Of a DNA stretch of 64,000 bases, positions 31,501 through 43,500 are shown one piece after another. The position numbers were made by a program, and so were the translations under genes. The stretch's first letter is position 1, and each line of letters opens with the position of its first letter. Under the pieces are notes generated by a model. It saw only the letters and a list, made by a program, of their open reading frames with translations, ran no database searches and was not told the DNA's origin. The stretch comes from QAMH01 sp900556425 (lineage in GTDB: Bacteria; Actinomycetota; Coriobacteriia; Coriobacteriales; QAMH01): NCBI GenBank assembly GCA_902475535.1, contig CABRZR010000001.1:1-64000 (forward strand), read 5' to 3'.

Positions 31501-34500
31501 GTCGCCGGTAACGGCGGAAAGCGACTGGGTGCCCTTAATGTTGACGAGCTTGTCGTAGGCAGGGTCGGCAAAGGCCGGCACGTAGGTGCCGCGCGGATCA
31601 TGAACCGTCTGCTCGACCCACACGATGCCGTTGCCAGCGCCGGCAGGGCCGGTGATGTGGCCAAAGTAGTTGGTGCCATCCGTCTTGACCTCGTAGGAGA
31701 CCTCGACGTAGTCCTGCTTCCAGTGCGCGAACAGGGTCGTCGGAGCCGTGGGCATCTTGATGGTGGCACCCGGCGCGTAGAGAATCGAGCCACCGGCCGA
31801 CAGCGACCAGCCGTCGAGGATCCAACCGATGAGCTCGATGTCAGTCGTGCCGGGCAGGACGACATCGGTCTTGGCGATCTGCGTGATGGTGCCGGACGTG
31901 CCGTTGGTGAAGGCGCCGCCATTGGGATTGAGCGTGAGCGTCTGGTCCTTGCCAACCCACAGGGCGGTGAAGGTCACGCCGCCGGCGGTGACGAGCACCT
32001 CGCTGGGAATGACGTAATCGGGATAGACCTTGCCATCGCTTCCGCGCCAGCCGTTGAACAGCCAGTTGGAGTCGTCATCGGCACCGGGCTGCTTGCCCAG
32101 GCCGGGAACATCGACGAGCAGGCCGTCATTGCCGGTGGCAAAGGTGGGCACCGAGCTTCCGATCCTGATGTCATCGAAGAAGGCGCCCGTATCGCCCGTG
32201 GTGGTCGCGGCCGTCCAGTTGCCATGGTCGCCAGGCAGGTAGCTCACGAAGGAGAGCTGCTCGAAGACGGCATACGCGGTGACGGTACCCGCCACGATGA
32301 GCTTGGACAGGCCAAAGTTGGCATCGCCATCATCCACAGTGACGCTGCCGCTGACCGTGGTGCCATCATCCTTGACGGCAGTCCAATCCCAGCCAGCCAG
32401 GCGATAGCCCTTGTTGACGACGAGCCCGATGGCCGAGGCGACGCCCTGGCCGTAGGTCTCGGTCGCGGTGTAGACCACGTGGGTCATGGTGCCGGAGGTG
32501 ATCGTCTGGGCGACGAAGTCCTTGTCACCGGTCGTGCCAGCAGAGAGCGTGCCGGGAGCGCCATCGCGCAGATCGACGGTGACCGTGTAGGTCTTGGGTG
32601 CCCACTGGGCAAAGAGCTCGAGGGTCGGCTTGGGATCGGTGGTAATCCAGGAAGCGCCGTTGATATCGGCGATACCGGTAACCGCACCATCGGCATAGGA
32701 AATGCCCGAACCATCGGCCTTGGTGTTCCATCCGGTAAAGGTGTAGCCGTTCACCACGTAGGCGTTATCAGTAAGCGCGATCTGCGAGTTGAACAGGAAG
32801 CCCTGCTTGGGAGGCATGGTACCCGTGGCCGGATCGTTGGGATCGGGCTCGTTGGCGTTGAAGGTGACGTAGTAGTCGGCCTCGGCCCACAGGGCCACGA
32901 CGTTGATATCGTAGACCTTGGGATCGTCCGGATCGCGACCGGGCAGCTCGACGGTCAGGTCAGCGACCTTGGAGAGGTCAACCTGGAGGACGTCGCGCGT
33001 CTGGAGGATGACGCCGCTTGCCCCACGCTCGAACCACTGGATGCGCCAGCCGGCAAAGTACCAGCTCGTGCCACTATCCTCCACGTCGCCTTCGGGCAGG
33101 GCGCCGATGCTATTGGCGTAGGCGGGGAACTTGCCCAGGGGCGCGACGTGGGTAAAGATCGTCTCGTTCTCGACCGCCGGGTCGGGGAAGGCACCATCTG
33201 CCGCGTGCTCACCGGGCAGGTAGTTGACGATGATGGCTTCCTTCCAACGGGCAAGGAAGGTGGTGGGACCGAGAATCTGGAAGGTGGCCGGGGCGTTGAC
33301 GTCAAGACCGGTCTGGGTGATGGTCTCGTTGTTGCCGGTCACGTAGGTGACATCCCAGCCGACCAGGTACCAACCCCTACCAGGAGTCGTAATGACCTTA
33401 TCGTATTCGGCATACTTGCCGTACCAGACCGCCTGGCTGTCCTCGCCGTCAACGACACCCCTCGTGCCGTTCTCGCTCGCGAAGACGACGTTGACGCGCT
33501 CTTCCTCCCACTGGGCGTAGAAGTGAACGACGGCGCCCTCGAGGGTGGCGAGGTTGGAGATGTAGCCCTGGGAGCTCGTCTGGGTGAAGAGGTTGGTTCC
33601 CTCGACGGTCCAACCGATCCAGTGGTTACCGGCGCGGGTGAAGCGATTGGCCAGCGAGACCTGCTCGCCGTACTTCACGGTTACGGTCTGCGGAGTGGAG
33701 TCGTCACCCGTGTAGTAGGCATCCCACACGTTGCCGTGGAACGAGACGGTGTAGGTGATGGGCGTCCAATGCGCGTAGAGGATGAAGTCGCGCGGCTCCT
33801 CGTCACCGCAGAGCTGCTCGAGGGTGACCTCGGTGCCAAAGGCGTACTGCACCGCTGCGTCATCGCGATGGGCGGCGTCGCACCAGCCATCGAAGACGTA
33901 GCCAAGGCGCCACATCTCGACGGTGTCGGCCGCGGTGGCCAGCATGAAGGGCTCGTCGACCTTGTGCAGCGCCCCGTTGGGCGGCGAGGTGATCGTACCG
34001 CGCACGTCGTTGTTGCGGTCGTAGGTGATGGTGTAGCCCACGACGCGCCACTGCGCGTAGAGCCTGACGACGGCGTCCTGGACGGTGGCAAGGTTCACGA
34101 CCGTGGCACCATCGGCATAGGCCGTGCCCGTGCCATCGGCCGCAGTGTTCCATCCGTCAAAGACGTAGGCTTCCCTCGTGAACTTCACGCCGACGATGGC
34201 AAGCGCCGCGGGAACCTCGTAGGAAGCGGTCATGTCCTGCATGCCCGGCGAGGAGGGATCGGCACCGTTGCCCTCGAAGGCGATGGTGTAGGTGATGGGC
34301 GCAAAGCGCGCATACCAAGTGGTACCCGTGAACCAGACGTCGTCGGCATCCTTGATGGGCGCGAAGGCGGCATCGCGGCCATGGGGCGCGAGATTGCCGC
34401 GGGCGTCATACCAGCCCTCGAAGACGTAGCCGGGAGCAGCCGTCGCGGTCGAGCCCATGGGCTTGCCGTCACCAGCGTTGACGACCTCGAAGTCACGGCT

Positions 34501-37500
34501 GACCGAGCCGCTGCCGGTGCCCACCGCATAGTGGAGCTCGGCACGCTCGGGAGTGAACCAGGCATAGAGTGTCACGCGCGTGATGGTGTCGTCGGCGCCA
34601 AGAAGCTTGGCGATGGCCGCAAAGGCAAGGCCTCGACCGAGCTGATCCTCGCGCCAGTTCTCCTCGTCGATGGTGGCATCCGTATGCCAACCGAGGAAGA
34701 CGTAGCCGACGCGGGTGGCCGGTGCCGGAACGACGTCAGTGGAATCCCAGGTCACGTCCGTGCGCGTACGGATGTAGGTACCGTCGCCGGTCTCGTAGGC
34801 AACGGTGTAGAGACGCGCGGTCCAACGCGCGTGGAGCGTCATGTTGACATCCGGAGCCGTGATGGTGGCTCCCGGAGCGTAGAGCACCGTGCCACCCGGA
34901 GTGAGCGCCCAGCCGTCAAAGCGCCAGCCGTCGCGCGTGACGTCTGCCAGGCCCGGCAGGGTGATGTGCTCGACATCCTCCAGCGGCGAGGTGTTCTTGG
35001 TGACCGTGTAGCTGGTGACCGGCGTTTCGCTCGTCCACAGACCACCCTCGAGCTGAAGGTCGACCGTGGCGCTGCGCTTCCAATGCGCGGTGAACGAGAA
35101 CGGACCGGTGATGGTCACGGGACGTCCGCTCTCGTAGCTCACGACCATGTCGGCGACGATCTTGTACCTGTTGCCATCGGGGCCGATCCAGTAGGCGAAC
35201 TCCCAGGTGACGCCATCGGCGGCCGTCTCGCCCAGCGGACTGCCGTCGGCGGCGAAGAGCGACGGGATCTTGTTGCCACCGACAGCGGCGGTAAAGCCAA
35301 AGTGCGGTGCCTGATCGCCGTGGTTGAGGCCCTCGTAGAGGGTGCCCTCGGCACCGTAATCCCAGGAGCCGTGCTCGCCGGGCAGATAGGAGACGGCGAT
35401 GATGCTTGCCCACTGAGCCGTGAAGACCGTGGTACCACGGATGGGAATCTGCGCGGGGTCAGGAGTCTCGCCGGTGATGAAGGTGGTGTCGTCGAAGGTC
35501 ATGGTGTAGGTCCACACGCGCAGCTGCCAGCCACCGGCCGTGTTGGGCTTGGTGTGCACGAGCTTCATGTCGACGGTGCCGCCCGTGGCAACCTGGCGCG
35601 GCGTGTAGGTGACGGTGCCGCGGTTGGGCTCGGAGGAGACGAAGCTCACCGCATAGACGCGCGGTGCCCAGGTGGCGTAGAGCACGAAGTCGCTACCGGC
35701 CTGCGAAGAGAGGTTCACGATGGTGGCCATGTCGGCGTACTTGTTGCCCGAGGCATCGCGCCAACCGTCAAAGACGTAGCCGTTGAGGGCAAAGGCGTTC
35801 TTGGGCAGCGCGCGCGGCACGTCGTAGGTGAACACGGAGGCAGGCATCGTGCCCATGGCATCGGAGGCGCCGGGGGCAAAGCTCACCGTATAGGTGATGG
35901 GCGTCCAATGCGCGTAGAGCGTGGTGTCGCCCGTGGGCATCGTGAAGGTCGCCGACGGGTTCCAGCGCACCACGCCGCCTGCGGTCTCGGCCCAACCGTC
36001 AAGCACGTAGCCGGGACGGACGAAAGCGTTGGCGGCGGCGAGATGCTGGGTGGAGCCGGCATAGAGGCTGTAGATGATGGTGTTGCCGTCATAGTCGTAA
36101 GTGCCATCGGCAACGGCGGCGTTGGCCGTTCCGCCATTGGCCGAGAGCGTGAGCTTGAAGGCGTGGACGGTCCAGTAGGCGTAGAGGATGACCGTGCCGC
36201 CCTCGGCACCGGCAAGGTTCTTGACCGTGGCGCCGTCGGCGATGAGCTGACCGGAGCCATCGGCACCAGTGGTCCAACCGGCAAAGTCATAACCGACGCG
36301 CGTGATGCCACCCTGCTCTGCGGTGGGCAGCGTGCGGGAGGTGTCGTAGGTGAAGACCATGTCGTCGAGCGAGCCCGTACCACCGTTGACGTCGAAGACG
36401 ACGGTGAAGTCCTGAGCGGTGAACACCGCATAGTACTTGGTGGGAGTCTCCCAGATGGCGTAGATGCCCTTGGTGGGATCGTAGATGCCCTTGGTGGGAA
36501 CGAAGGTCGCGTCCCAGCTAACCGTATTGCCCCACTCGTCGATCCAGCGCACGAAGGTGTAGCCGGTGAGCACATAGGCAGACGACCCGACGGGGGTGCC
36601 GCTCACGGCCGGCAGGTGCTCCTCGCGCACGCTCACGTAACCGCCCTTTGTCGGCGTGCGCTCGCCCGTCGTGGCGTCGACGGTGACGGCCGTGTAGGTA
36701 ATCGAACCGGGCACTTCCTCCCAGCGAGCGTAGATGGTGCCGACGCTGCCGGCAGCCGAAGAGCTCACGAGCGAGGCGAAGATGGTGTTCTCGTCAATCT
36801 CGGTATCGGCCTCGGAGGTGCCGTTGTACCAGCCGCGGAAGCGATAGCCCGGCTTGGTCGGGTCGGCGATGCCGTCAAGCAGGTTGGTGTCGGTGAAGTG
36901 CACGCCGGTGAGCGCCGCGATGGCCGAGCCGCCCTGGGTATCGAAGGCCAGCGTGTAGGTGTTGGCCTCCCAGATCGCGTATAACGTGGTGTTCTCGATG
37001 AACATCTGGATGACCTGACCCGGCGCGTAGATGGCGGCGCCGTCCTTGGTCATGCCCCAACCGGTGAAGACGTAACCATCGCGCACGACCGCGTCGGCCT
37101 CGGGGAGCTTGGCATCGGCACCGGTGAGGTAGCGCGTGGCGCTCATGGAGGTGGCACCTGCCGCGGTGACGGTACCGCCGTTGGCGTCGAAGGAGAGCAC
37201 CTGACCCGAGAGCCTGAAGATGGCCGTGAGGCTCATGGTGCAGGTCACGGTGGTGGGCAGCTCGTCCTTGCCGTCGACGGTGGTGTAGGTGACGCCATCG
37301 ATGGTCCACTCCCAGCCGACGAACTTCCAACCGGGGCTCGTCTTGGGAAGGCCGAAGTTACGGGCGTTGGAGTTGATGTCATCGAGAAGGTCGGCATCGA
37401 CTTCGGCGCCGTTGGCAAACAGCGGGAAGGGCGAATCCTTGGCCACGCCAATCCAGTAGGTCTTACCGGAGATATCAGGGAAGACGCCGTGATCGCCCTG

Positions 37501-40500
37501 GTAGTAGCGGATGTTGAAGACCTGGTCATCTTTCCACTGGGCCGTGAAGGTGGTGATGCCCAGGATGGTGACCTCGGTGGGGCTCTTGGCGATACCGGTA
37601 ATGGTGCCACCGCCGGGCAGCTGAATCACGTAGGTCCAGTGCGAGAACTCGTAGGGAGCGGTGGGCGTGACGGCGGGAACCTGCGCGCTGGTCAGATGCT
37701 GCCCGTAGTAGACCTGAACGGGAGCGCCGGAGGAGACGTTGCCATGAGAGGCATCCGAGGTGTTGAAGTTCACGTTGTAGAGGCGAGCCGACCATACCGC
37801 GAACAGCGTGAAGGTGCGACCGTCATCGACGAGGTTGAAGACCGTCGCCTCATCGGCGTATTCGGCCGTCGCGGCATTGGGCGTGGTGGCCCATCCCTTG
37901 AAGTCATAGCCGGGGCGCGCGAGGACGTTGGCGGGGAGCTTGCCCGAGACGCCGTAGGTGAGCTGCAGGTCATCCATCGACCCGGTGGCGTCATCGGCGC
38001 CGGGGCGGAAGCTCACCAGATACTTGAGCGGCTCCCACTGCGCAAACAGGGTGACCGTCGCGTCCTGGATCGGATTAACGCCATCGACGAGCTTGTTGAT
38101 GGCAACGTCCAGCAGGAGCTCGGCATCCAGGAACGTGTCGCCCGAGCCATCGGCCGCGGTGTTCCATCCCACGAACTTGTAACCGGGACGCGTCATGGCG
38201 GGCGTGCCCGTCTGCGAGTTGCCGGCGACGGTGGGCAGGCGCAGCTGCGTGCCATAAGTCGCCGTTATGGAACCGGGCGCGTCCTTGCCCGTATCCGCGT
38301 TGACGTCAAAGGCGATGTTGAAGGTGTTGGGCCTGAAGGTCGCGATGAAGGAGAGCGTAGCGGGCCAGCAGGTCACGCCATCGGCACGCGTCGGGGTGAA
38401 GCGGGCGTCGGTGGAAACGGCCTTGCCCGTCGAGGCATCGATCCACTCGACGAACTGGTACCCGCGCAGGGCTGCGGCTGCGGCAGTGGCGGCACCGCTC
38501 ACGCGCATGATCGAGAGCGTCCATCCAAGCTGCGTGCGCGTCCAGCTGGCAACCACCTTGCCCTGACTGTCGACGAGCTCGATGAGATCATCGGTCGCGA
38601 CGTCGCCACGCCAGGACACGTCGGTCATGCCATCGGGAATGGTGTCGGTAACGGGCTCGACGCCACCGGCCACGGGCGCGGCGGTGAAGACGATGGTCGT
38701 CTGGAGCTCGGCCCACTGGGCGTAGAGCGTGATGATGCTTCCGTTGCTGCCCTCGAAGTCGTTGACGCGCGCGCCGGGCCCATACTGGGTGCCGGTGCCA
38801 TCGGCCTTGGTGTTCCAGCCGGTAAAGCGATAGCCGTCGCGGAAGATGCCATCGAGGGTGCCGCCAACGGCAAGCTGCAGGTAGACGCCATAGGTGGCGC
38901 GGTCATCGGCAAGGGCGCCAAAGCCGCCGTTTTCGTAGTACTTGACCGTGTAGGTGTTGGGGGCAAAGTGCGCGGTGAAGGTGGCCGGATGGAAGGTGCC
39001 GTTATCGTTGATGACGCCGAAGATAGTGTCGGCATCGAGAACATCGCGACGAGCCAGGGAGCTATCGATGGAATTGGTCCAGCGGTCAAAGTGATAGCCA
39101 GGAGCAGGCGTGGCGATGGCGCCCTTGATGTCGAGGCGACCGGTCGCGTCGATGTCGAGGTCGACGATTTCGGATGCGGTCTTGCCATCATCGGAGGTGG
39201 TGGTCGAGGAAACGGTACCGTTGCCGTCGGCCTCGTAGATGATCTCGATCTTGCCGGGCTTCCACATCGCGTAGAGCGTGGGAACGACCGTGTTGTCATC
39301 GATGTCGCGGGCAATGGTGTGGAACGGCGTCTCGGACGTGGCCTCGGCACGGTCACCCGCATCGTTGAAGACGTAGTACCAGCCGAGGAACTCATAGCCG
39401 TCGCGAACGGGGGTGATGGCCGGAAGCAGGTCCGTGTCGGTCCACAGGATATCGGTCCTGTCCTCGACGGCAGGCGTGCCACCACCGAGGTTGTAGTTCA
39501 GGACGAAGCCACCATGAGGCTCCCAGATGGCGTAGAGCGTCTGGAAGGCACGGTAGGTGATCTTGCCGTAATCGTCCACGACCTCCCTGATATCGACATC
39601 GATGCCCATGTCGGGGACGTCATCCCAGCGCAGGCGATAGATATCGCCGGCATTGTAGCGGGTGCCCGGCAAGTCGAGACTGGGCTGCGTGTACCAGCCC
39701 GCGATGTCATAGCCGAGCATGTAGTAGTGGTCGGTGTCACTCAGACCCTCGTTGTAATCGGGGATCACGACATCGTCACCGGCGTCACCGTTGATATCGG
39801 CAGCGCCGCCGTGAGCGTCATTGGCCACGAACTGAAGGGTGCTGTAACGGATGGGTGCCCACTGGGCGTAGAGGTCGGTGTACTCATGGCCGAAGACCGG
39901 GTGGGTCGCGGTGGGCATGATCTTCTCGCCCGCCTTGAACTCATGGCCGGGGTTGTTCTTGGTGGGAGATGCCAGCGTGTTCCACCAGATGAGGCGGTAG
40001 TTCTCGAGCTGGAAGCCATCCGTAGTGGACCCGTCACCGCTCTGGTCGGACGGATTGGGAATCGCCCACTCGAAGTCATAGGGCACGAAGGCGTCCGCCA
40101 TGTTACCCGTGATGTTCAAGCCATTGGGCAGCGACTCCTTGTTGTTATGGAAGCGGACGATGGTGCCCGGATACCAGTGCCAACGGATGACACCCCAAGT
40201 GTTGGAGTTGCCTTCGAAGGACGTGCCGTTCTTGCCGTACAGCGTGACGATACCCGGATCGTTGTCATTGCCAAGGGTCACATAGTAGTCGCCGATCTTG
40301 AAGTCACGGAAGGCGTGGTGGCCGTCAAGCTCCTCGATGCGCCAGCGGGCGGCCACGTTGTCGACATCGGTGGCGTTCATCCGCTGCTTGATGATTGCCT
40401 CGATACCCGTGTTGGTGATGATGTTGCCCATGCCAAGGGTGAGTTCCACGAGGCTGTTCGCCTCGCCGAACATGTTGGTGCGATTTGCCGACTCGCTCAT

Positions 40501-43500
40501 CTGCCAGGGAGATGCAGTCTGGACATTGGCAACCGACCCACCGGAGATGTTCACGGAGGTGACGGGCGACTTGTAGAAGAGCTTCTCGAAGCTCGTCGTG
40601 TTGGAGTCAACGAGCAGGTTGCTCAGGTCAACATCGACAAGGCCGGCGTAGTAACCATCGGAGTTTTCGAACCAGGATGCCAGCGACGTCGGATGCAGGC
40701 GCGATCCGGTTTGCATGCTCGTGGCCACGTGAACGATGGAGCCAGCACCAAGCACTTCCTTCCAGGGCATGTAGGGGCCGGTCTCGGTCACGTCGATGCT
40801 CTTGGTGGTGGAGGTCTCGACGTTATCGACGCCAAGCAAGAGCGTGCCAGCCGGGTAGGTGGTGCCCTTGTACTCGGTCTCGTCGACGAAGTAGCGCCAC
40901 CAGGCGGCGTCGTTGCTGGGGAAGCGGCCACCGACGTGCTCGGTCTGCCAGACATAGGTCTGCTTGCCGATGTTGTTATTCGGGTCATTGCCAACGCCAC
41001 CGAAACCGGCTGGATAGCGGTTTACGAGGTTGGAGGTGGTGCCCCACCAGTCGGGGTCGTCGGCGGTGACGTTGATCCAGGCACCAAGGACGCCCTGGTG
41101 CGCCTTGAGGCCGGAGTTGGTGAGGTAGTTATATTGGTTGAGGGTGAGCTTCTCGAGGGTCGTATTCTGCGCGAACATGTTGTTCGTACTCTGGCAATCC
41201 CTGAAGTCAAGACCGGTGGCGTCAAACTCCTTGAGGGATTGGAAATTGCCGGAGACGAGCTCAAGAGCCCAAGCGTAGGCGTTGGACTGGCCGTTGCTTA
41301 CATAGCTTTCCCATTCGTTGGCGGTATACCAACCCCATTTGTCTTGAGCATCGTTTCTGTGCCACTGGGAAAGGCCGCGTGATTGATCGCCATACCAAAG
41401 ATCAAGAGCAAGTGCGGCATTGGCATACGGCATGATAACGACGCGGTTGAAGCCAGAGGTCGAGAAATTGCGGAGGTAGAAGAAGCGATTGATATTCGCA
41501 TCGGTTCCATAGGTTATGTAAGCGCCACTGCCCACGTTTCGCAACGTGTAGTACTTGGTACCATTGCTGGTGGTTCCTGCATGCCTGATATCCCAAAGAG
41601 TGTTGGTGTCGTTTCTGTCGGTGGTTAGGCTTCCGTCACCAATATATTTCAGCAGCGATGCGGTGCTATGGTTGAAATAGTGGATGTAGTAACGGCCGTC
41701 GATGAAATCATAGGAATAAGGATTTGCCGCAAACCAGCCGGTCATATCAGTGGGAGCAAGCTCGCCACAGGTAATGACCGTCTCGACCTTGGTCGTGTCG
41801 ATGACATCCTTCCACGGCAGGTTGTTGGCCGTGCACGTAACCTCCTGCTTGCCATTGACGCTACCTAGGTAAAGCGTATTTGCCTCGGAATCGTAGGCCC
41901 ACCAGGCATCGGCATTGCCAACGAAGTGACCGCCCTTGCCCGGCGTCCAGATGAACTCGACACGCGTGCCGTAGATGCTGCCATGACCAGCAGTATCGAA
42001 ACGCGTCGCAAGACCGGCACTCGTCTCGAACCAGGTGTGGTCAAAGAGCGTGTTGCCCTCGGAAGCGTCAGTGCGCCACATGCCGGAGTTCGGGTCACGA
42101 CCGGTGATGCTGTCAAATCCCGTGCCCTGGAGCGCAGAGTTTGCACCCACGACGATCTTCTTGAGGGAGGTGCAACCCTTGAACATGTTTGCATATCCGG
42201 TGAGGATGGGGATGTCATTGCCCTCGTCGTCCGTTCCGGAGGAGCCAAAGGTCGTCTCGCGCATATCCCAACCGGCGATGTCAACTTCCTCGAGCTTGGA
42301 GTCGCCCTCGAAGAGACTCTCGAAGCTCAGGGTGTTCTTGGTGTCCATACCGGTGCCATCAAAGGTGACGAGGCTCGTATAGCCGGCAAACCAGCTCGCG
42401 AGGTTGACGGGGTTGATCTTGGTGCCAGTGGCATCGTCGATAACCGTGACGACGTGGAGCACCGAGCTACGGGCGACGGAAGGCAGCCACGGCAGCCAGG
42501 GTTCCTGGCCGGGTGTGATGGTGACGCGGTTGCTGACGGTGCCATCGTTGTTGAGGTCTGCAACGCCCATGATGAGCGTGCCGGGCTGGTAGGTCACGCC
42601 GTTGTAGACGGTTTCCTCGGCAAAGTAGCGCCACCAGAAATCGGGGTTCTGGTCTGCGCTGTTATGGAGTTCCCAGGTGTAGGTGATGATACCGGCTGGT
42701 TTGCTGCCATTCTTCATGTACTTGGCCAGCAGGTCGGCGTTGGTGCCGCGGAAGTTCGCATCGGCGGAGCTCAGCCACTGACCGGCGAAGTCCACGTGGG
42801 ACGCAATGCCCTCGAAGCCCGTGCCTTCGAGAATGGTGGTGGGGCCCAGGATGAGCTCGTTGAGGGCGATGTCGCCGCGCTCGTGGTCGGTAACCGACGG
42901 GAGCGGATTGACATCGAGGAGGTCCTGGATGTTGAGACCCGGCTTGGTGAGGTCCCACTTGGAGAGATTGAGCGACTGGAGCTTGTAGTCGCCCTGGAAC
43001 ATCCCGGAGATGTCGGTGGCACCCGAGATGTCAAGTTGTTCGGCCTCGATGTTGGTCAGAGCAACGTAGTTCTGGAACCACTTCGAGGGGTTCATGATCC
43101 TGATGACGGTGTCGTCACCATCGACGAACACCTTCTCGATCATGGAGGTGATGTCTTTGCCCTTGGGCATGTCTGGCGGTGCGAGGCTACCCCACGGAAG
43201 CTGGTTGTAAAGCTCCTGGACCTCGTTGGACTCGTTCGGCTTCTCAAGGCCGAGCGTCAGGGTGTGCTCGGACATGTCGTAGCGCCACCAGACGTTGTTG
43301 TTGCTGTCGAAGCGGCCCTGGATGATGGCATAGAAGTAATAGTCGTCGTTGGCGTACATGTTGCCGCTGGCTGGATAATGCGCGGCAAGGATGGCGGAGC
43401 CATCGTACCAGGTCCTGTCCTCGTTGAACCAGGTGCCCTTCTCCTGGCCATGGTCGACCAAGTTGGCAAGTCCGGTGCCCTCGAGAACGGTGGTGGGGCC

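Noticed and set aside
21247..36984. Plus-strand ORF of 5,245 codons antisense to the giant gene
   Set aside because: It is in exact codon register with the real gene, so it stays open merely because the sense strand lacks TTA, CTA and TCA codons. Its translation is Arg/Gly/Asp/Val-rich low-complexity text with no domain.
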